From the NCBI RefSeq assembly GCF_022012305.1, contig NZ_JAKLTM010000003.1:372001-436000 (forward strand): a stretch of 64,000 nt of DNA. Reading direction: 5' to 3'. Position numbers and translations under genes: made by a program. A model generated the notes under the pieces. It made no database searches, was not told the DNA's origin, and worked only from the letters and a program-made list of their open reading frames with translations. Position 1 is the stretch's first letter. Every line of letters begins with the position of its first letter. The DNA comes from Ramlibacter paludis (GTDB lineage Bacteria > Pseudomonadota > Gammaproteobacteria > Burkholderiales > Burkholderiaceae_C). This document shows positions 16,198 to 25,706 of the stretch, in pieces.

Positions 16198-16857
16198 TCA
16201 CCACTTGCCTTTCGTGTTCGAGCGGCGGATGGCTCCGGCGATCAGTTCGGCCGCGTCCTTGCGGTTGGACCGCAGCGCGAAATCCGTCGCCGACAGCTTG
16301 AGCTCGTTGCGCAAGGTCGGATCCGCGCCGGACTCCAGCAGCAATTTCACCGCCGCCGTCGACCCGTACTGCGCCGCCATCATGAGCGGCGTCGTCTTGT
16401 TCGGCGACTCGGCGTCGATGTACGCGCTTTCGTCCAGCAGCAGCTGGATCATCTCCAGGTGCCCGCCCGTCGCGGCGTAGTGCAAGGGCGTCCAGCCGGT
16501 CTTGTTGACGTCCGCATCGCGCGCGATCAGCTTTTTCGCCAGCTCCAGGTGACCGCGCAGCGCCGCGATCATCAGCGGGCTTTCGTCCTTGGCGCTGCGC
16601 CATTCGACCCTGGTCTTGGGCGACGCCACCAGCGCGTCGGCGGCCTTGAGCGCACCGTCACTCAGCGCGATGAACAGGCCCACGTTGCCGGCCGCATCGA
16701 CGGTGTTCGGGTCGAACCCGCGCTTCAGCAAGGTGTCGATGGTGCGGGCATCGTCCTGCTTGATGGCGGTGAAGAAGTCTTCGTAGGAACCGGCCTGGGC
16801 CAAGGAAAACCAAGCTGCCAGAACGAGATACGCCAGGAACTTCAGGTAATTTCTCAT
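16198..16857 (-). CDS. exported ankyrin-repeat protein
   Basis: The 219-residue protein has a signal peptide (cleavage after AQA, residue 22) and about five ankyrin repeats. The clearest are SPLMIAALRGHLELAKKLI, TPLHYAATGGHLEMIQLLL and TPLMMAAQYGSTAAVKLLL. Ankyrin arrays bind proteins, so a periplasmic binding role is likely. Its ATG overlaps the tatD stop (ATGA), making it the last gene of the mltG-tmk-holB-pilZ-tatD run. Confidence 0.86.
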   Translation of the reverse strand: MRNYLKFLAYLVLAAWFSLAQAGSYEDFFTAIKQDDARTIDTLLKRGFDPNTVDAAGNVGLFIALSDGALKAADALVASPKTRVEWRSAKDESPLMIAALRGHLELAKKLIARDADVNKTGWTPLHYAATGGHLEMIQLLLDESAYIDAESPNKTTPLMMAAQYGSTAAVKLLLESGADPTLRNELKLSATDFALRSNRKDAAELIAGAIRRSNTKGKW

Positions 16858-17660
16858 GCCAGGACCCCGGGAAACAGGCGCTCGAAATTGGCGCTGGTGA
16901 GGGCGGCGACCTGCTCCACCGGCGTCTGGCGCAGTTCGGCCAGCTGCGCCGCCACGTAAGGCACGTACGAAGGGTTGTTGGTCTTGCCGCGATACGGCAC
17001 GGGCGCCAGGTAAGGGCTGTCGGTTTCGATCAGCAGCCGGTCGTCCGGCACGAACTTCGCCACCTCGCGCAGGTCGGCCGCGCTCTTGAAGGTGAGGATG
17101 CCCGAGAACGAGATCATGAACCCGAGGTCGAGGGCCGCGCGGGCGACTTCGGCGGTTTCCGTGAAGCAGTGGAAGACGCCGCCGGCGCTGCCCGCGGAGC
17201 CGTCTTCGCCCTCTTCCTTCAGGATGGCCACGGTGTCATCGGACGCGGACCGCGTGTGGATGATCAGCGGCTTGCCGCACTGGCGGGCGGCGCGGATGTG
17301 CGTGCGGAAGCGATCGCGCTGCCACTCGAGGTCGGCCACGCTGCGCCCGCCCTTGCGTTCTTCCATCTGGTAGTAGTCCAGGCCGGTCTCGCCGATGGCG
17401 ACCACCTTCGGCCGCGCGGCCAGTTCCAGCAGCTTGGCCACGCTCGGCTCGGTGATGCCTTCGTTGTCGGGATGCACACCCGCCGAGGCCCAGAAGTTGT
17501 CGTAACGCAGGGCGAGCGCGTGCACGTCCTCGAATTCCTCCAGCGTCGTGCAGATGCAGAGCGCCCGGTCGACCTTGGCTTGCGCCATGGCCTCGCGGAT
17601 CTGGGGCAGTTGGGCGGCAAGCTCGGGGAAGCTGAGGTGGCAGTGGGAATCGACGAACAT
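16854..17660 (-). CDS. tatD: TatD-family metal-dependent hydrolase
   Basis: The 268-residue TIM-barrel hydrolase has the metal-binding motif DSHCHL (His6, His8), the glutamate in IGETGLDYY, the histidine in PLIIHTR, GVFHCFTE and the C-terminal aspartate in IETDSPYL. TatD/YcfH proteins are 3'-5' exonucleases or deoxyribonucleases. Downstream of holB-PilZ is a familiar place for the YcfH type. It has good length and all metal residues. Confidence 0.92.
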   Translation of the reverse strand: MFVDSHCHLSFPELAAQLPQIREAMAQAKVDRALCICTTLEEFEDVHALALRYDNFWASAGVHPDNEGITEPSVAKLLELAARPKVVAIGETGLDYYQMEERKGGRSVADLEWQRDRFRTHIRAARQCGKPLIIHTRSASDDTVAILKEEGEDGSAGSAGGVFHCFTETAEVARAALDLGFMISFSGILTFKSAADLREVAKFVPDDRLLIETDSPYLAPVPYRGKTNNPSYVPYVAAQLAELRQTPVEQVAALTSANFERLFPGVLA

Positions 17661-17719
17661 TGGGAAGGCTGAAAGCAGAACAGCCGCCCGGGAGGCGGCT
17701 GTCGGTGATTCTAGGCGGC

Positions 17720-18082
17720 TCAGATCGTCTGCGTCGGCCGCTCGGAAGCGAGGTGACCGCCGAGGAGTTCCTCGATCTTCACCTTGAGCAGCTTGGACTT
17801 GTCGTCCGCGGGGAAACGCACGCCGACGCCCTGGGTGCGATTGGCCGCAGCCCGCGCCGGGGTGACCCAGGCGACCTTGCCAGCCACCGGATAGCGCTGC
17901 GGATCGTCCGGCAGCGACAGCAGCACGTAGACGTCGTCGCCCAGCTTGTAGTCCCGCGTCGTGGGAATGAACACGCCGCCGTCGGAGAACAGCGGAATGT
18001 AGGCGGCATACAGCGCGGCCTTCTCCTTGATGGCGAGCTGGATGACGCTGGGACGGGGGGCGTTGGAGGCGGGTGTGCTCAT
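17720..18082 (-). CDS. PilZ-domain protein
   Basis: The 120-residue protein matches the short PilZ proteins encoded after holB (PilZ of type IV pilus biogenesis). The canonical c-di-GMP-binding RxxxR is not evident at the start; the D/NxSxxG-type segment is replaced by PLFSDGGVFIPT. That is also true of the original PilZ, which does not bind c-di-GMP and instead acts through the pilus ATPase/FimX system. The ATGA overlap with holB supports the operon. Confidence 0.85.
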   Translation of the reverse strand: MSTPASNAPRPSVIQLAIKEKAALYAAYIPLFSDGGVFIPTTRDYKLGDDVYVLLSLPDDPQRYPVAGKVAWVTPARAAANRTQGVGVRFPADDKSKLLKVKIEELLGGHLASERPTQTI

Positions 18083-19077
18083 CGGGTCTGGAGTCTTGAG
18101 TTTAGGGCCGTCCGGGCCCGCGTCACAAGGTCCTCCAGCAACAGTCCGGCGTTAAATGGGTGTTCGACCGTGCGGGATGTCGCACCCAGGTCACGCCACC
18201 AGGCGCCGAGCGCCGCGGGGTCGGCCACCGGTGGCAGGTCGGCCGCGGCGAAAAAGCGCGGTTCCGCACCAGCTTGCACCGCTTGCAGGTCGTGACACAG
18301 TTTCTGCAGCGATTCGACGATGCGCGCCGGACTCCAGTCGGCCAGGGCCGAGCCGTCGCCACGCGCGAGGGCCTTGGGCCAGCGTGCCCAGGCCTGCGCG
18401 TCGAGGCCGGCCTGGTGCAGCCGCAAGGCATCCTCCGGCCGGCCGCCGGCGGCGCGCAGCAGGCCTTCGGCTGCCGGGGCGGGAACGCCCTGCTCCTGCA
18501 GCCAGGCCTGCGCTTCGGCCGCGGTGGGCCAGGTGAGCGTGTGCCCCTGGCAGCGGCTGCGGATCGTGGGCAGCAGCTGGTGCGCCGCCTCGGTGGCCAG
18601 CACGAAACGCATGTCGCCCGGCGGCTCCTCCAGCGTCTTCAGCAGCGCGTTGGCCGTCACCTGGTTCATGCGCTCGGCGGGATACACCAGCATCACCTTG
18701 CCGCGGCCGCGGCCGCTGGTGCGCTGCGCGAATTCGAGGGCGTCGCGCATCGCATCGACGCGGATTTCCTTGCTGGGCTTGCGCTTCTTGTCGTCGATGT
18801 CGGCCTGCGCCTTCTCGGACAAGGGCCAGCCCAGTTCCAGCATCACCGTCTCCGGCATCAGCACCGCGAGATCGGTATGGGCGCGCACCTCCACCTGGTG
18901 GCAGCTTTCGCAGCGGCCGCAGGCGCCGTCGGCGGTGGGCTGGTCGCACAGCCAGGCCTGCGCGAGGCCGAGGCCCAGCGCGTACTGGCCCAGGCCCGAC
19001 GGCCCGTGCAGCAGCCAGGCGTGGCCGCGCTGGGACAGCAACTGCCGCAGCTGCGCGCCTATCCAGGGCGCGGTCAC
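18079..19077 (-). CDS. holB: DNA polymerase III delta-prime subunit
   Basis: The 332-residue clamp-loader subunit has the degenerate P-loop region [12 protein letters not shown] near 24-35. A zinc-binding group follows (CDQPT, CGRCESC). The conserved RIR-like part is present, and the SRC motif falls in [12 protein letters not shown]. It helps DnaX load the beta clamp. It starts with GTG overlapping the tmk stop (GTGA). Confidence 0.9.
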   Translation of the reverse strand: MTAPWIGAQLRQLLSQRGHAWLLHGPSGLGQYALGLGLAQAWLCDQPTADGACGRCESCHQVEVRAHTDLAVLMPETVMLELGWPLSEKAQADIDDKKRKPSKEIRVDAMRDALEFAQRTSGRGRGKVMLVYPAERMNQVTANALLKTLEEPPGDMRFVLATEAAHQLLPTIRSRCQGHTLTWPTAAEAQAWLQEQGVPAPAAEGLLRAAGGRPEDALRLHQAGLDAQAWARWPKALARGDGSALADWSPARIVESLQKLCHDLQAVQAGAEPRFFAAADLPPVADPAALGAWWRDLGATSRTVEHPFNAGLLLEDLVTRARTALNSRLQTR

Positions 19078-19715
19078 GGCAGCAGGCCCCGGGCCCGCAC
19101 GCCGGCCTGCACGTCGTGCCAGACCTGCTGGCGGGACTGTTCGGCGTCCACGCGCAGGAAGCGCTTCGGGTCTGCCTGCATGCGGGCCGCATAGCCGCCC
19201 GACACGCGCGCGAAGAACTCCTGCGGTTGCGACTCGAACTTGTCCGGAACACGCGCGCCGGCCAGGCGCTGCGCCGCCACCGAGGGATCGAGGTCGAACC
19301 ACACGGTCAAGTCCGGCTGGCGCAGGCCCGGGGCGGGCAAGGCCGGTACGGATTGCACCCAGCGTTCCAGCTGCGAGAGCACCGCGAGGTCGAAACCGCG
19401 CCCGCCGCCCTGGTAGGCGAAGGTGGCGTCGGTGAAGCGGTCGCACAGCACGGCGTCACCGCGCGCCAGGGCCGGCTCGATCACCTGCAGCAGGTGGTCG
19501 CGCCGCGCCGCGAACATCACGAGCGCCTCGGTCAAGGCGTCCATGGGATCGTTCAGGGCCAGCGTGCGCAGCTTTTCCGCCAGCGGCGTGCCGCCCGGCT
19601 CGCGCGTGAGCGTGACGGTGCGGCCGGCGGCGCGGAAAGCCGCGGCCAGCGCCTCGATGTGGGTCGACTTGCCGGCGCCGTCGATGCCCTCGAAGGTCAG
19701 GAACAGTCCGCTCAT
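19074..19715 (-). CDS. tmk: thymidylate kinase
   Basis: The 213-residue enzyme phosphorylates dTMP to dTDP. It has the P-loop [11 protein letters not shown] (8-18), the DR(Y/F) motif [17 protein letters not shown] and [14 protein letters not shown]. It ends with GTGA shared with holB and starts in the ATGA shared with mltG. Confidence 0.96.
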   Translation of the reverse strand: MSGLFLTFEGIDGAGKSTHIEALAAAFRAAGRTVTLTREPGGTPLAEKLRTLALNDPMDALTEALVMFAARRDHLLQVIEPALARGDAVLCDRFTDATFAYQGGGRGFDLAVLSQLERWVQSVPALPAPGLRQPDLTVWFDLDPSVAAQRLAGARVPDKFESQPQEFFARVSGGYAARMQADPKRFLRVDAEQSRQQVWHDVQAGVRARGLLP

Positions 19716-20704
19716 TGGCCGCGCTGGTACTTGTTGACGGCCTTGTTGTGGTCGCCCAGGTTCTCGCTGAACTGGCTGGTGCCGTCGCCCTTGGCCACGA
19801 AGTACAGGAACTTGCCCGGCGCCGGCTGCACCGCCGCCAGCAGCGAAGCCTTGCCCGGCATGGCGATGGGCGTCGGCGGCAGGCCCGGGCGCGTATAGGT
19901 GTTCCAGGGCGTGTCGGCCAGCAGGTCCACCTTGCGCAGGTTGCCGTTGAAGGCTTCGCCCATGCCGTAGATGACGGTCGGATCGGTCTGCAGCGGCATG
20001 CCCACGCGCAGGCGGTTCTGGAATACCGCGGAAATCAAGGTGCGGTCCGCGGCCCGGCCGGTTTCCTTTTCCACGATGCTGGCCAGGATCAGCGCCTCGT
20101 CCGGCGTCTTCACCACCACCTGCGGCGAGCGCTGCGTCCAGGCCTGCGCGAGATGCTTGTCCATCGCCCGCATGGCGCGCTTGAGGACCCGCACGTCGCT
20201 GGAGCCCTTGGAATAGGTGTAGGTGTCGGGAAAGAAGCGCCCTTCGGGATGCACGCCGGGCCGTCCCAGCAGCTTCATCAGGTCTTCTTCGGAGAGGGCC
20301 TGCGTATCGCCCTTCAGCTGGTCGGCCTTGGCCAGCGCGGCGCGCACCTGGCGGATGTTCCAGCCTTCCACCAGCGTCACCGCGCGCAGCGATTCCTCGC
20401 CGCGGGCAAGCTTGTCCAGCAGGCGCAGCGGCGTGATGCCTTTTTCCAGTTCGTAGCTGCCCGCCTTGATCTGCCGGCCCTGCCCCGAGAGCCGGAACCA
20501 GGCGTAGAGCAGGTCGGGATTGACGTCGACGCCGGCGTCGCGCACCACGACCGCCACCGAGCGCGGCAAGGTGCCCGGCTCGATGCTCAGGTCCAGCGGG
20601 CTCTGCGCCAGGCGCATGGGCTGGTGCAGCCACCACCAGCCGGCCCCGGCGCCGATGAGCGCCAGGACGACGCCCAGCAAAAACAAATTTCTTAGAAACC
20701 GCAT
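19712..20704 (-). CDS. mltG: endolytic murein transglycosylase MltG
   Basis: The 330-residue inner-membrane protein cleaves nascent glycan strands and limits their length. One N-terminal membrane helix (about 5-26) is followed by a LysM-like part and the YceG catalytic domain. The catalytic glutamate is in [11 protein letters not shown], with conserved [14 protein letters not shown] and QTDPTVIYG. It is the first gene of the six-gene minus operon, 28 bases from the divergent ygfZ. Confidence 0.94.
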   Translation of the reverse strand: MRFLRNLFLLGVVLALIGAGAGWWWLHQPMRLAQSPLDLSIEPGTLPRSVAVVVRDAGVDVNPDLLYAWFRLSGQGRQIKAGSYELEKGITPLRLLDKLARGEESLRAVTLVEGWNIRQVRAALAKADQLKGDTQALSEEDLMKLLGRPGVHPEGRFFPDTYTYSKGSSDVRVLKRAMRAMDKHLAQAWTQRSPQVVVKTPDEALILASIVEKETGRAADRTLISAVFQNRLRVGMPLQTDPTVIYGMGEAFNGNLRKVDLLADTPWNTYTRPGLPPTPIAMPGKASLLAAVQPAPGKFLYFVAKGDGTSQFSENLGDHNKAVNKYQRGQ

Positions 20705-20732
20705 GGTTTGTGCGGCCCATGATAATTCAGCG

Positions 20733-21632
20733 ATGACTGAGTTCCTGAACGGCGTTGCCCCCCTGTCACACCTGGGCGTGATCCGCGCCCTGGGCCCGGA
20801 GGCCACCAGCTTCCTGCAAGGCCAGCTGACCAACGATTTCGCGCTGCTGGGCGCCAACGAGGCGCGCCTGGCCGCGTTCTGCACGGCCAAGGGCCGGATG
20901 CAGGCAAGCTTCATCGGCTTCAAGCGCGGTCCGGAGGAAATCCTCCTGGTCTGCAGCCGCGACCTGCTGCCGGCCACCTTGAAGCGCCTGAGCATGTTCG
21001 TGCTGCGGTCCAAGGTGAAGCTGAGCGACGCGACGGCCGATTTCGCGCTCTATGGCATCGCGGGCGGCAGCCTGCAGAAGCAGCCGCCCTGGACGCTATC
21101 GACGGCGGGCGAAGCGCAACTGGTGCAGCTCTATCCGGCCGACGGCCAGCCGCGCGCGCTCTGGATAGCCCCCGTCGGCCAGAAGCCGGAGGGCCCGGCA
21201 CTGGACCCGTCCGTGTGGCAATGGGGCGAAGTCCGCAGCGGCATCGCCACCATCACCACGCCCATCGTCGAGGCCTTCGTGCCGCAGATGCTCAATTACG
21301 AATCGGTGGGCGGCGTCAACTTCAAGAAGGGCTGCTATCCGGGCCAGGAGGTCGTGGCGCGAAGCCAGTTCCGCGGCACCTTGAAGCGCCGCGCCTTCAT
21401 CGCCCATGCCGATGCCGAACTGCGCGCCGGCCAGGAAGTGTTCCAGGCCGCCGACCCCGAGCAGCCCGCAGGCATCGTGGCCGAGTCGGCACCCTCGCCC
21501 ACCGGCGGCTGGGACGCGATCGTCTCGCTGCAACTGGCGGCGGCCGAGGCCGGTGACCTGCACGCGGGCAGCGCCGATGGCGTGCCGCTGCAGCTGCTGC
21601 CCCTGCCCTACTTGCTCCTGGCCGACGTCTGA
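20733..21632 (+). CDS. ygfZ: YgfZ/GcvT-fold protein for iron-sulfur enzyme maintenance
   Basis: The 299-residue folate-binding protein has the family signature KGCYPGQEVVAR. YgfZ supports repair or activity of certain Fe-S enzymes, including radical-SAM methylthiolases. It is divergent from mltG, a common pairing in beta-proteobacteria. Its last 25 bases overlap the tail of the convergent ligase gene. Confidence 0.93.
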   Translation: MTEFLNGVAPLSHLGVIRALGPEATSFLQGQLTNDFALLGANEARLAAFCTAKGRMQASFIGFKRGPEEILLVCSRDLLPATLKRLSMFVLRSKVKLSDATADFALYGIAGGSLQKQPPWTLSTAGEAQLVQLYPADGQPRALWIAPVGQKPEGPALDPSVWQWGEVRSGIATITTPIVEAFVPQMLNYESVGGVNFKKGCYPGQEVVARSQFRGTLKRRAFIAHADAELRAGQEVFQAADPEQPAGIVAESAPSPTGGWDAIVSLQLAAAEAGDLHAGSADGVPLQLLPLPYLLLADV

Positions 21633-23848
21633 GGCGCGGCGGGCGCGCTGCCCGCCACCTGCGCCCGGATCTCCGGCGGCATCTGCGCCAGCATCTCGGC
21701 GCGCTCGGCTTCGTTGGCCAGCGCCACGGCCTGGCGCAGCGTCTCCACCGCCTCGGCCGGCTTCTTCATGTCGACGGCATAAAGCATGCCCAGCTGGAAC
21801 AGGCCGCGCGCCTTGTTTTCCGGCCAGTCGTTCATCCGCAGCTTCAGCGCCTTTTCCGCCACCGGGAATTCCTTGGCGCGCATCGCCAGCACGAACAGCG
21901 CGTTGACCAGGTCGTAGTCGTAGAGGCCGGCCGCCAGCGCCTCCTTGGCCAGCGCATAGGCCTTGGCCTCCTGGCCGGAGCGCGCCAGCATGATCACTTC
22001 CAGCGAGCGCACGGCCGGCGCGCGCGGCTGGATCTTCTTGGCGCGTTCCAGTTCGGCCAGCGCCTTGTCCATCTCGCCCAGGCTCGCATGGCCGCGGGCA
22101 GCGTTGGCGATGATGGCCACCACGTAGGGACGCGAGCCAAGCACGCTTTCCCAGATCCAGGTGGCGTCGCGCCAGTCGCCCCAGCGCGCCAGTTCGTCGG
22201 CCACCATCGGCGTGATCTTGCGGTAGTGCGGATTGATGGCGATGCCTTCGCGCACCAGCTTCAGGATCTCGCGCCGGGTCCCCTCCATCTCCGGCGCATT
22301 GCCGCGGCCGGAAGCGGTCAGCGTCAGGGCCAGCTTGGCGGCCTGCACCAGCTTGCGCTCGGCTTCGGCGGCCTGCTGCGAAATATAGAGCGCCAGCGCG
22401 AGGCAGGCCAAGGTCGCGGCGACGCAGGCATTGGCAATGCGCGGACTCCAGCGCAGCGGCCGGACGCCCAGCGCCACGCGCCACCCCAGCCGCGCGTCCG
22501 ATGCCGCGAGGCCGCCCAGGCACAACGCGAACAGCGCCCCGGTCGCCGCCATGCGCCAGGGGAATCCGATGTTGCTGACCACCAGCAAGGCCAGCAGGCT
22601 GGTGAGCAGCACCGCGCGCCAGGGCTGATCTTCGCGCGCCTCGCGGCTGTCCTGCCGCCAGCTGCGCCAGGCCGCGTGCGCCAGGTAGGCGAGCAGCGAC
22701 AGCAGGAAGGCCCAGCCCACCAGGCCGTACTCCGCCACCATCTGCAGGAATTCGTTGTGGACGTAGTAATCGGTCTCGAGCTGCGAGCCCTCGGCCTGGT
22801 ACAGCGGGATCTCGCTTTCCCAGGCGCCGGCGCCGAGGCCGTTGATCGGCCTCGCCTTGATGGCATTCAGGGTCGCGCGCCACATCACCATGCGCACGCC
22901 CAGCGAATAATCCTTGGGGCCGATCGACTGCGTGCGGCTTGCCCCCCGCTGCAGCGCGTTGACCCCGCGCTCTTCTTCCAGGATCTTGGGATTGCTGCTC
23001 GGGAGCATGCCCAGCAGCACCACCGTGCCGAGCATGACGGTGACGGCGCTCATGCGCAGCAGGCGGCTCCACTGCGGCCAGGCCAGCTGGCCACGGCAGC
23101 GCCAGGCGACCAGCGGCCACACCAGCAGCAACTGCAGCCACAGCGCCATCAGCGCGGCGCGGGTGCCGGTCATGAGGATCGTCGTGACGATGAAGCCATT
23201 GCTCGCGGCCAGCAGCAGCACCTGCGAGCTCACGCGGGCACGGGCCAGCAGCAACATGCCGAACGGCAGGGTGCAGACGACGAACTCGGCGAAGAAGTTG
23301 CGGTTGATGAAGGTCGAGCCGGGGTTCGGCCCTTGCGGGAACAGGCTGAAGCCGCCCCAGAACTGCGCCGCCGCCCAGATCGCGGCGACCAGCGCGCCCC
23401 CGTGCACCCCCCAAGCCAGCCAGGACAGGCGCGGCCGGGTGAGCGTGTTCAGCCCCAGCCAGACGATCACCGCAAACACGAACCAGCGCACCGCCTCGAC
23501 GCCGCCCAGGTAGCGGTGCGACCAAACCATGCTGCCCAGCGCATAGGCGCACAGCATTAGCGGCAGCCACAGCACTGCGTGCCAGCGCAGCGGCTCGCTG
23601 CGTCCGCGCAGTTGCAGGAACAGCAGCAGCGCCGCGACCAGCGTCATGGTGGACACCACGATCGACTTCAGCGTGTCCTGCAGCATCAGCTCGGTGGGCG
23701 AGCCGATGGCCGGCGCCACGAACATCATCAGCGCGAGCAGGAAGGCGGTCCAGCCGCCGTGGGCCGCTTCGGGCGGCAGGGCGGCGGCGGCCGGCGGCGC
23801 GACGGGCGCGCGCGGAATGTCCTGCGCAGGACGGCGTTTGCGGGCCAT
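21608..23848 (-). CDS. Wzy/PglL-type O-antigen or pilin-glycosylation ligase
   Basis: The 746-residue membrane protein has about 11-13 hydrophobic segments up to residue about 490, then a soluble C-terminal part. The Wzy_C core is supported by the long loop with NRNFFAEF, TGTRAALMAL and VHNEFLQMVAEYG; that histidine region is conserved in PglL/WaaL enzymes. The C-terminal 240 residues contain helical repeat pairs like TPR (ASLGEMDKALAELERAKKI, GLFQLGMLYAVDMKKPAEAVETLRQA). PglL-type enzymes transfer lipid-linked sugars onto pilin in the periplasm; a WaaL-like role is equally possible. It is not coupled to a glycan operon here. Confidence 0.82.
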   Translation of the reverse strand: MARKRRPAQDIPRAPVAPPAAAALPPEAAHGGWTAFLLALMMFVAPAIGSPTELMLQDTLKSIVVSTMTLVAALLLFLQLRGRSEPLRWHAVLWLPLMLCAYALGSMVWSHRYLGGVEAVRWFVFAVIVWLGLNTLTRPRLSWLAWGVHGGALVAAIWAAAQFWGGFSLFPQGPNPGSTFINRNFFAEFVVCTLPFGMLLLARARVSSQVLLLAASNGFIVTTILMTGTRAALMALWLQLLLVWPLVAWRCRGQLAWPQWSRLLRMSAVTVMLGTVVLLGMLPSSNPKILEEERGVNALQRGASRTQSIGPKDYSLGVRMVMWRATLNAIKARPINGLGAGAWESEIPLYQAEGSQLETDYYVHNEFLQMVAEYGLVGWAFLLSLLAYLAHAAWRSWRQDSREAREDQPWRAVLLTSLLALLVVSNIGFPWRMAATGALFALCLGGLAASDARLGWRVALGVRPLRWSPRIANACVAATLACLALALYISQQAAEAERKLVQAAKLALTLTASGRGNAPEMEGTRREILKLVREGIAINPHYRKITPMVADELARWGDWRDATWIWESVLGSRPYVVAIIANAARGHASLGEMDKALAELERAKKIQPRAPAVRSLEVIMLARSGQEAKAYALAKEALAAGLYDYDLVNALFVLAMRAKEFPVAEKALKLRMNDWPENKARGLFQLGMLYAVDMKKPAEAVETLRQAVALANEAERAEMLAQMPPEIRAQVAGSAPAAPQTSARSK

Positions 23849-23853
23849 GGCGT

Positions 23854-24723
23854 TCAGTGCGCGAGCGGGAGCGCGCGGGTCATCGTGAGGTGCGGGATGC
23901 CGGCCTCCTCGAAGGGCTCGCCCTCGGGCGTGAAGCCGAGGCGGGCATAGAAGTCCTTGGCGCTGCGCTGCGCGTGCAGCTTGAGCACGCGGTCGCCGCG
24001 ACTGGCGGCCGCATCGGCGAGCGTCCGCAGCACCTGTTCGCCGACCCGGCAGCCGCGCAGCACCTGGTGCACGGCCATGCGCCCGACCTTGGCTTCGCCC
24101 GCGTGGGCCGGCAGCAGGCGGCCAGTCGCCACGGCCTGGCCCAGGCGGTTGTAGGCCACTGCATGCAGCGACGTCGCATCGGCTTCGTCCCATTCCAGGT
24201 CGGCCGGGATGCGCTGCTCCTGCACGAACACCTCGGTGCGGATGCGGCCGGCGTCCCGCCCCAGCTCCTGCCAGCTGCCCGTGCGGACCTGCACCATGGT
24301 CTCGCCGGCTTCGTAGCCGGTGAGGATGTCGCGCAGCGGCGGCGGCACCGGCTTGGAAGTCTGGGTGGCCGGATCGGCAAACACGTAGACCAGCTCGCAG
24401 GTGATCAGCAGCTGCTCGCCGCGGAAGATCGCGCCCAGGAAAGTCATCGACGAATTGCCGATGCGGCTGCACTTCATGCCCACGTCGAGCCGGTCGTCCA
24501 TGCGGGCCGAAGCGTGGAACTCCACCGTCGCCTTCTTCACGTACAGGTCGCCCTGCAGCAGGTGCATGGCTTCCTCGTAAGGCATGGCCAGCGAGCGCCA
24601 ATAGTCGGCGACGGCCGTGTCGAAGTACATCAGGTAGTGGGCATTGAAGACGATCTTCTGCATGTCCACTTCGGCCCAGCGCACCCGCAGGCGGTGGAAA
24701 AACCGGAACTCTTCTCTTCTCAT
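23854..24723 (-). CDS. thioesterase-GNAT acetyltransferase fusion
   Basis: The 289-residue protein has two domains. Residues 1-135 are a hot-dog 4HBT/YbgC-type acyl-CoA thioesterase (VRWAEVDMQKIVFNAHYLMYFDTA has the catalytic Asp region). Residues 145-289 are a GNAT fold (EVFVQEQRIP, VGRMAVHQVLRGCRVGEQVL with the Q/RxxGxG/A-like CoA loop, FYARLGFTPEGE). The fusion would couple acyl-CoA hydrolysis to acyl or acetyl transfer. It overlaps the alpha/beta hydrolase gene by 4 bases, suggesting a lipid or acyl-group theme. Confidence 0.86.
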   Translation of the reverse strand: MRREEFRFFHRLRVRWAEVDMQKIVFNAHYLMYFDTAVADYWRSLAMPYEEAMHLLQGDLYVKKATVEFHASARMDDRLDVGMKCSRIGNSSMTFLGAIFRGEQLLITCELVYVFADPATQTSKPVPPPLRDILTGYEAGETMVQVRTGSWQELGRDAGRIRTEVFVQEQRIPADLEWDEADATSLHAVAYNRLGQAVATGRLLPAHAGEAKVGRMAVHQVLRGCRVGEQVLRTLADAAASRGDRVLKLHAQRSAKDFYARLGFTPEGEPFEEAGIPHLTMTRALPLAH

Positions 24724-25676
24724 GGCGCGAACAGGGCTTTCTTCAGGGACAGCGCGGCGTCGGCATGGGCCTGCCGGGCTTCCGGCAGGGCGCGGCCCAT
24801 CTTGATGAATTCGTGCGTGACGCCGCGGTAGATCTCCAGGTCCACGGGCACGCCGGCTGCCCGGAGTTTATCCGCGTAGGCCAGCGCGTCGTCCACGAGG
24901 GGATCGCACTCGGCCAGGCCGAACCACGCGGGCGCGACCCCTTCCACGTCCGGCGTCTCCAGCGGCGCGAAGCGCCAGTCCTCGCGCTGATGGTCGTCCA
25001 CGTACTGGCGGAAGAAGTATTCGATGTGGGCCTGTTCCAGCACCAGGCCCTGGTGGTAGCGGGCATGCGATGGCGCACGCGGCCAGGCGGCGCAGCCTGG
25101 GTAGAACAGCAGCTGCAGCGCGATGGGAATGCCGGCGTCGCGGGCCAGCGTGGCGCACACGGTGGCCAGCGTCCCGCCGGCGCTGTCCCCGCCCACCGCC
25201 AGCCGGCGCGTGTCCAGCCCCAGCACGGCGCCGGAGCGGGCGATGGATTCGAGGGCATCCCAGGCGTCGTGGAGCGCGGTCGGAAAGCGGTGTTCGGGCG
25301 CGAGGCGGTAGCCGACGGACACCACCGCGCAGCCGGCCAGCTTCGCCAGCGTCCGGCACAGGATGTCATGGGTCGCGATGCTGCCGATGGTGAATCCGCC
25401 GCCATGGAAATAGACCAGCACTGGCAGCGGACCGGCGGTGGGCGCGTAGATCCGCGTGCGGATGCGCGTCCCGTCCCGGGCCGGCACCTGCAAGTCCTGC
25501 ACGCGCGCCAGTTCCGGCTTGGGCACCTCCAGCACATCGGCGCTGGCCTCGTAGGCGGTCCGGGCTTCGAACGGGCTCAGCGTGTAGAGCGGAACATGCT
25601 TGCTGCGGGCCATGCGCTCGAGCACGGATCGCATGGCGGGCGTCAGTTCGGGAAACTGCGGAAGGAAAGCTACCAT
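24720..25676 (-). CDS. alpha/beta hydrolase of the hormone-sensitive-lipase family
   Basis: The 318-residue esterase has the oxyanion motif YFHGGGFTIGS and the nucleophile GGDSAGG (Ser near residue 157). The acid is in CDPLVDDA and the histidine in GVTHEFIKMG. HSL-family enzymes hydrolyse short acyl esters. The start at 25676 has GGAGGG 6 bases upstream; an ATG at 25688 would add four residues. It is divergent from the alcohol dehydrogenase by 30 bases and coupled to the thioesterase fusion. Confidence 0.9.
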   Translation of the reverse strand: MVAFLPQFPELTPAMRSVLERMARSKHVPLYTLSPFEARTAYEASADVLEVPKPELARVQDLQVPARDGTRIRTRIYAPTAGPLPVLVYFHGGGFTIGSIATHDILCRTLAKLAGCAVVSVGYRLAPEHRFPTALHDAWDALESIARSGAVLGLDTRRLAVGGDSAGGTLATVCATLARDAGIPIALQLLFYPGCAAWPRAPSHARYHQGLVLEQAHIEYFFRQYVDDHQREDWRFAPLETPDVEGVAPAWFGLAECDPLVDDALAYADKLRAAGVPVDLEIYRGVTHEFIKMGRALPEARQAHADAALSLKKALFAP

Positions 25677-25706
25677 GGAGCCCTCCATCGTAAGGGACCG
25701 GTTGCC

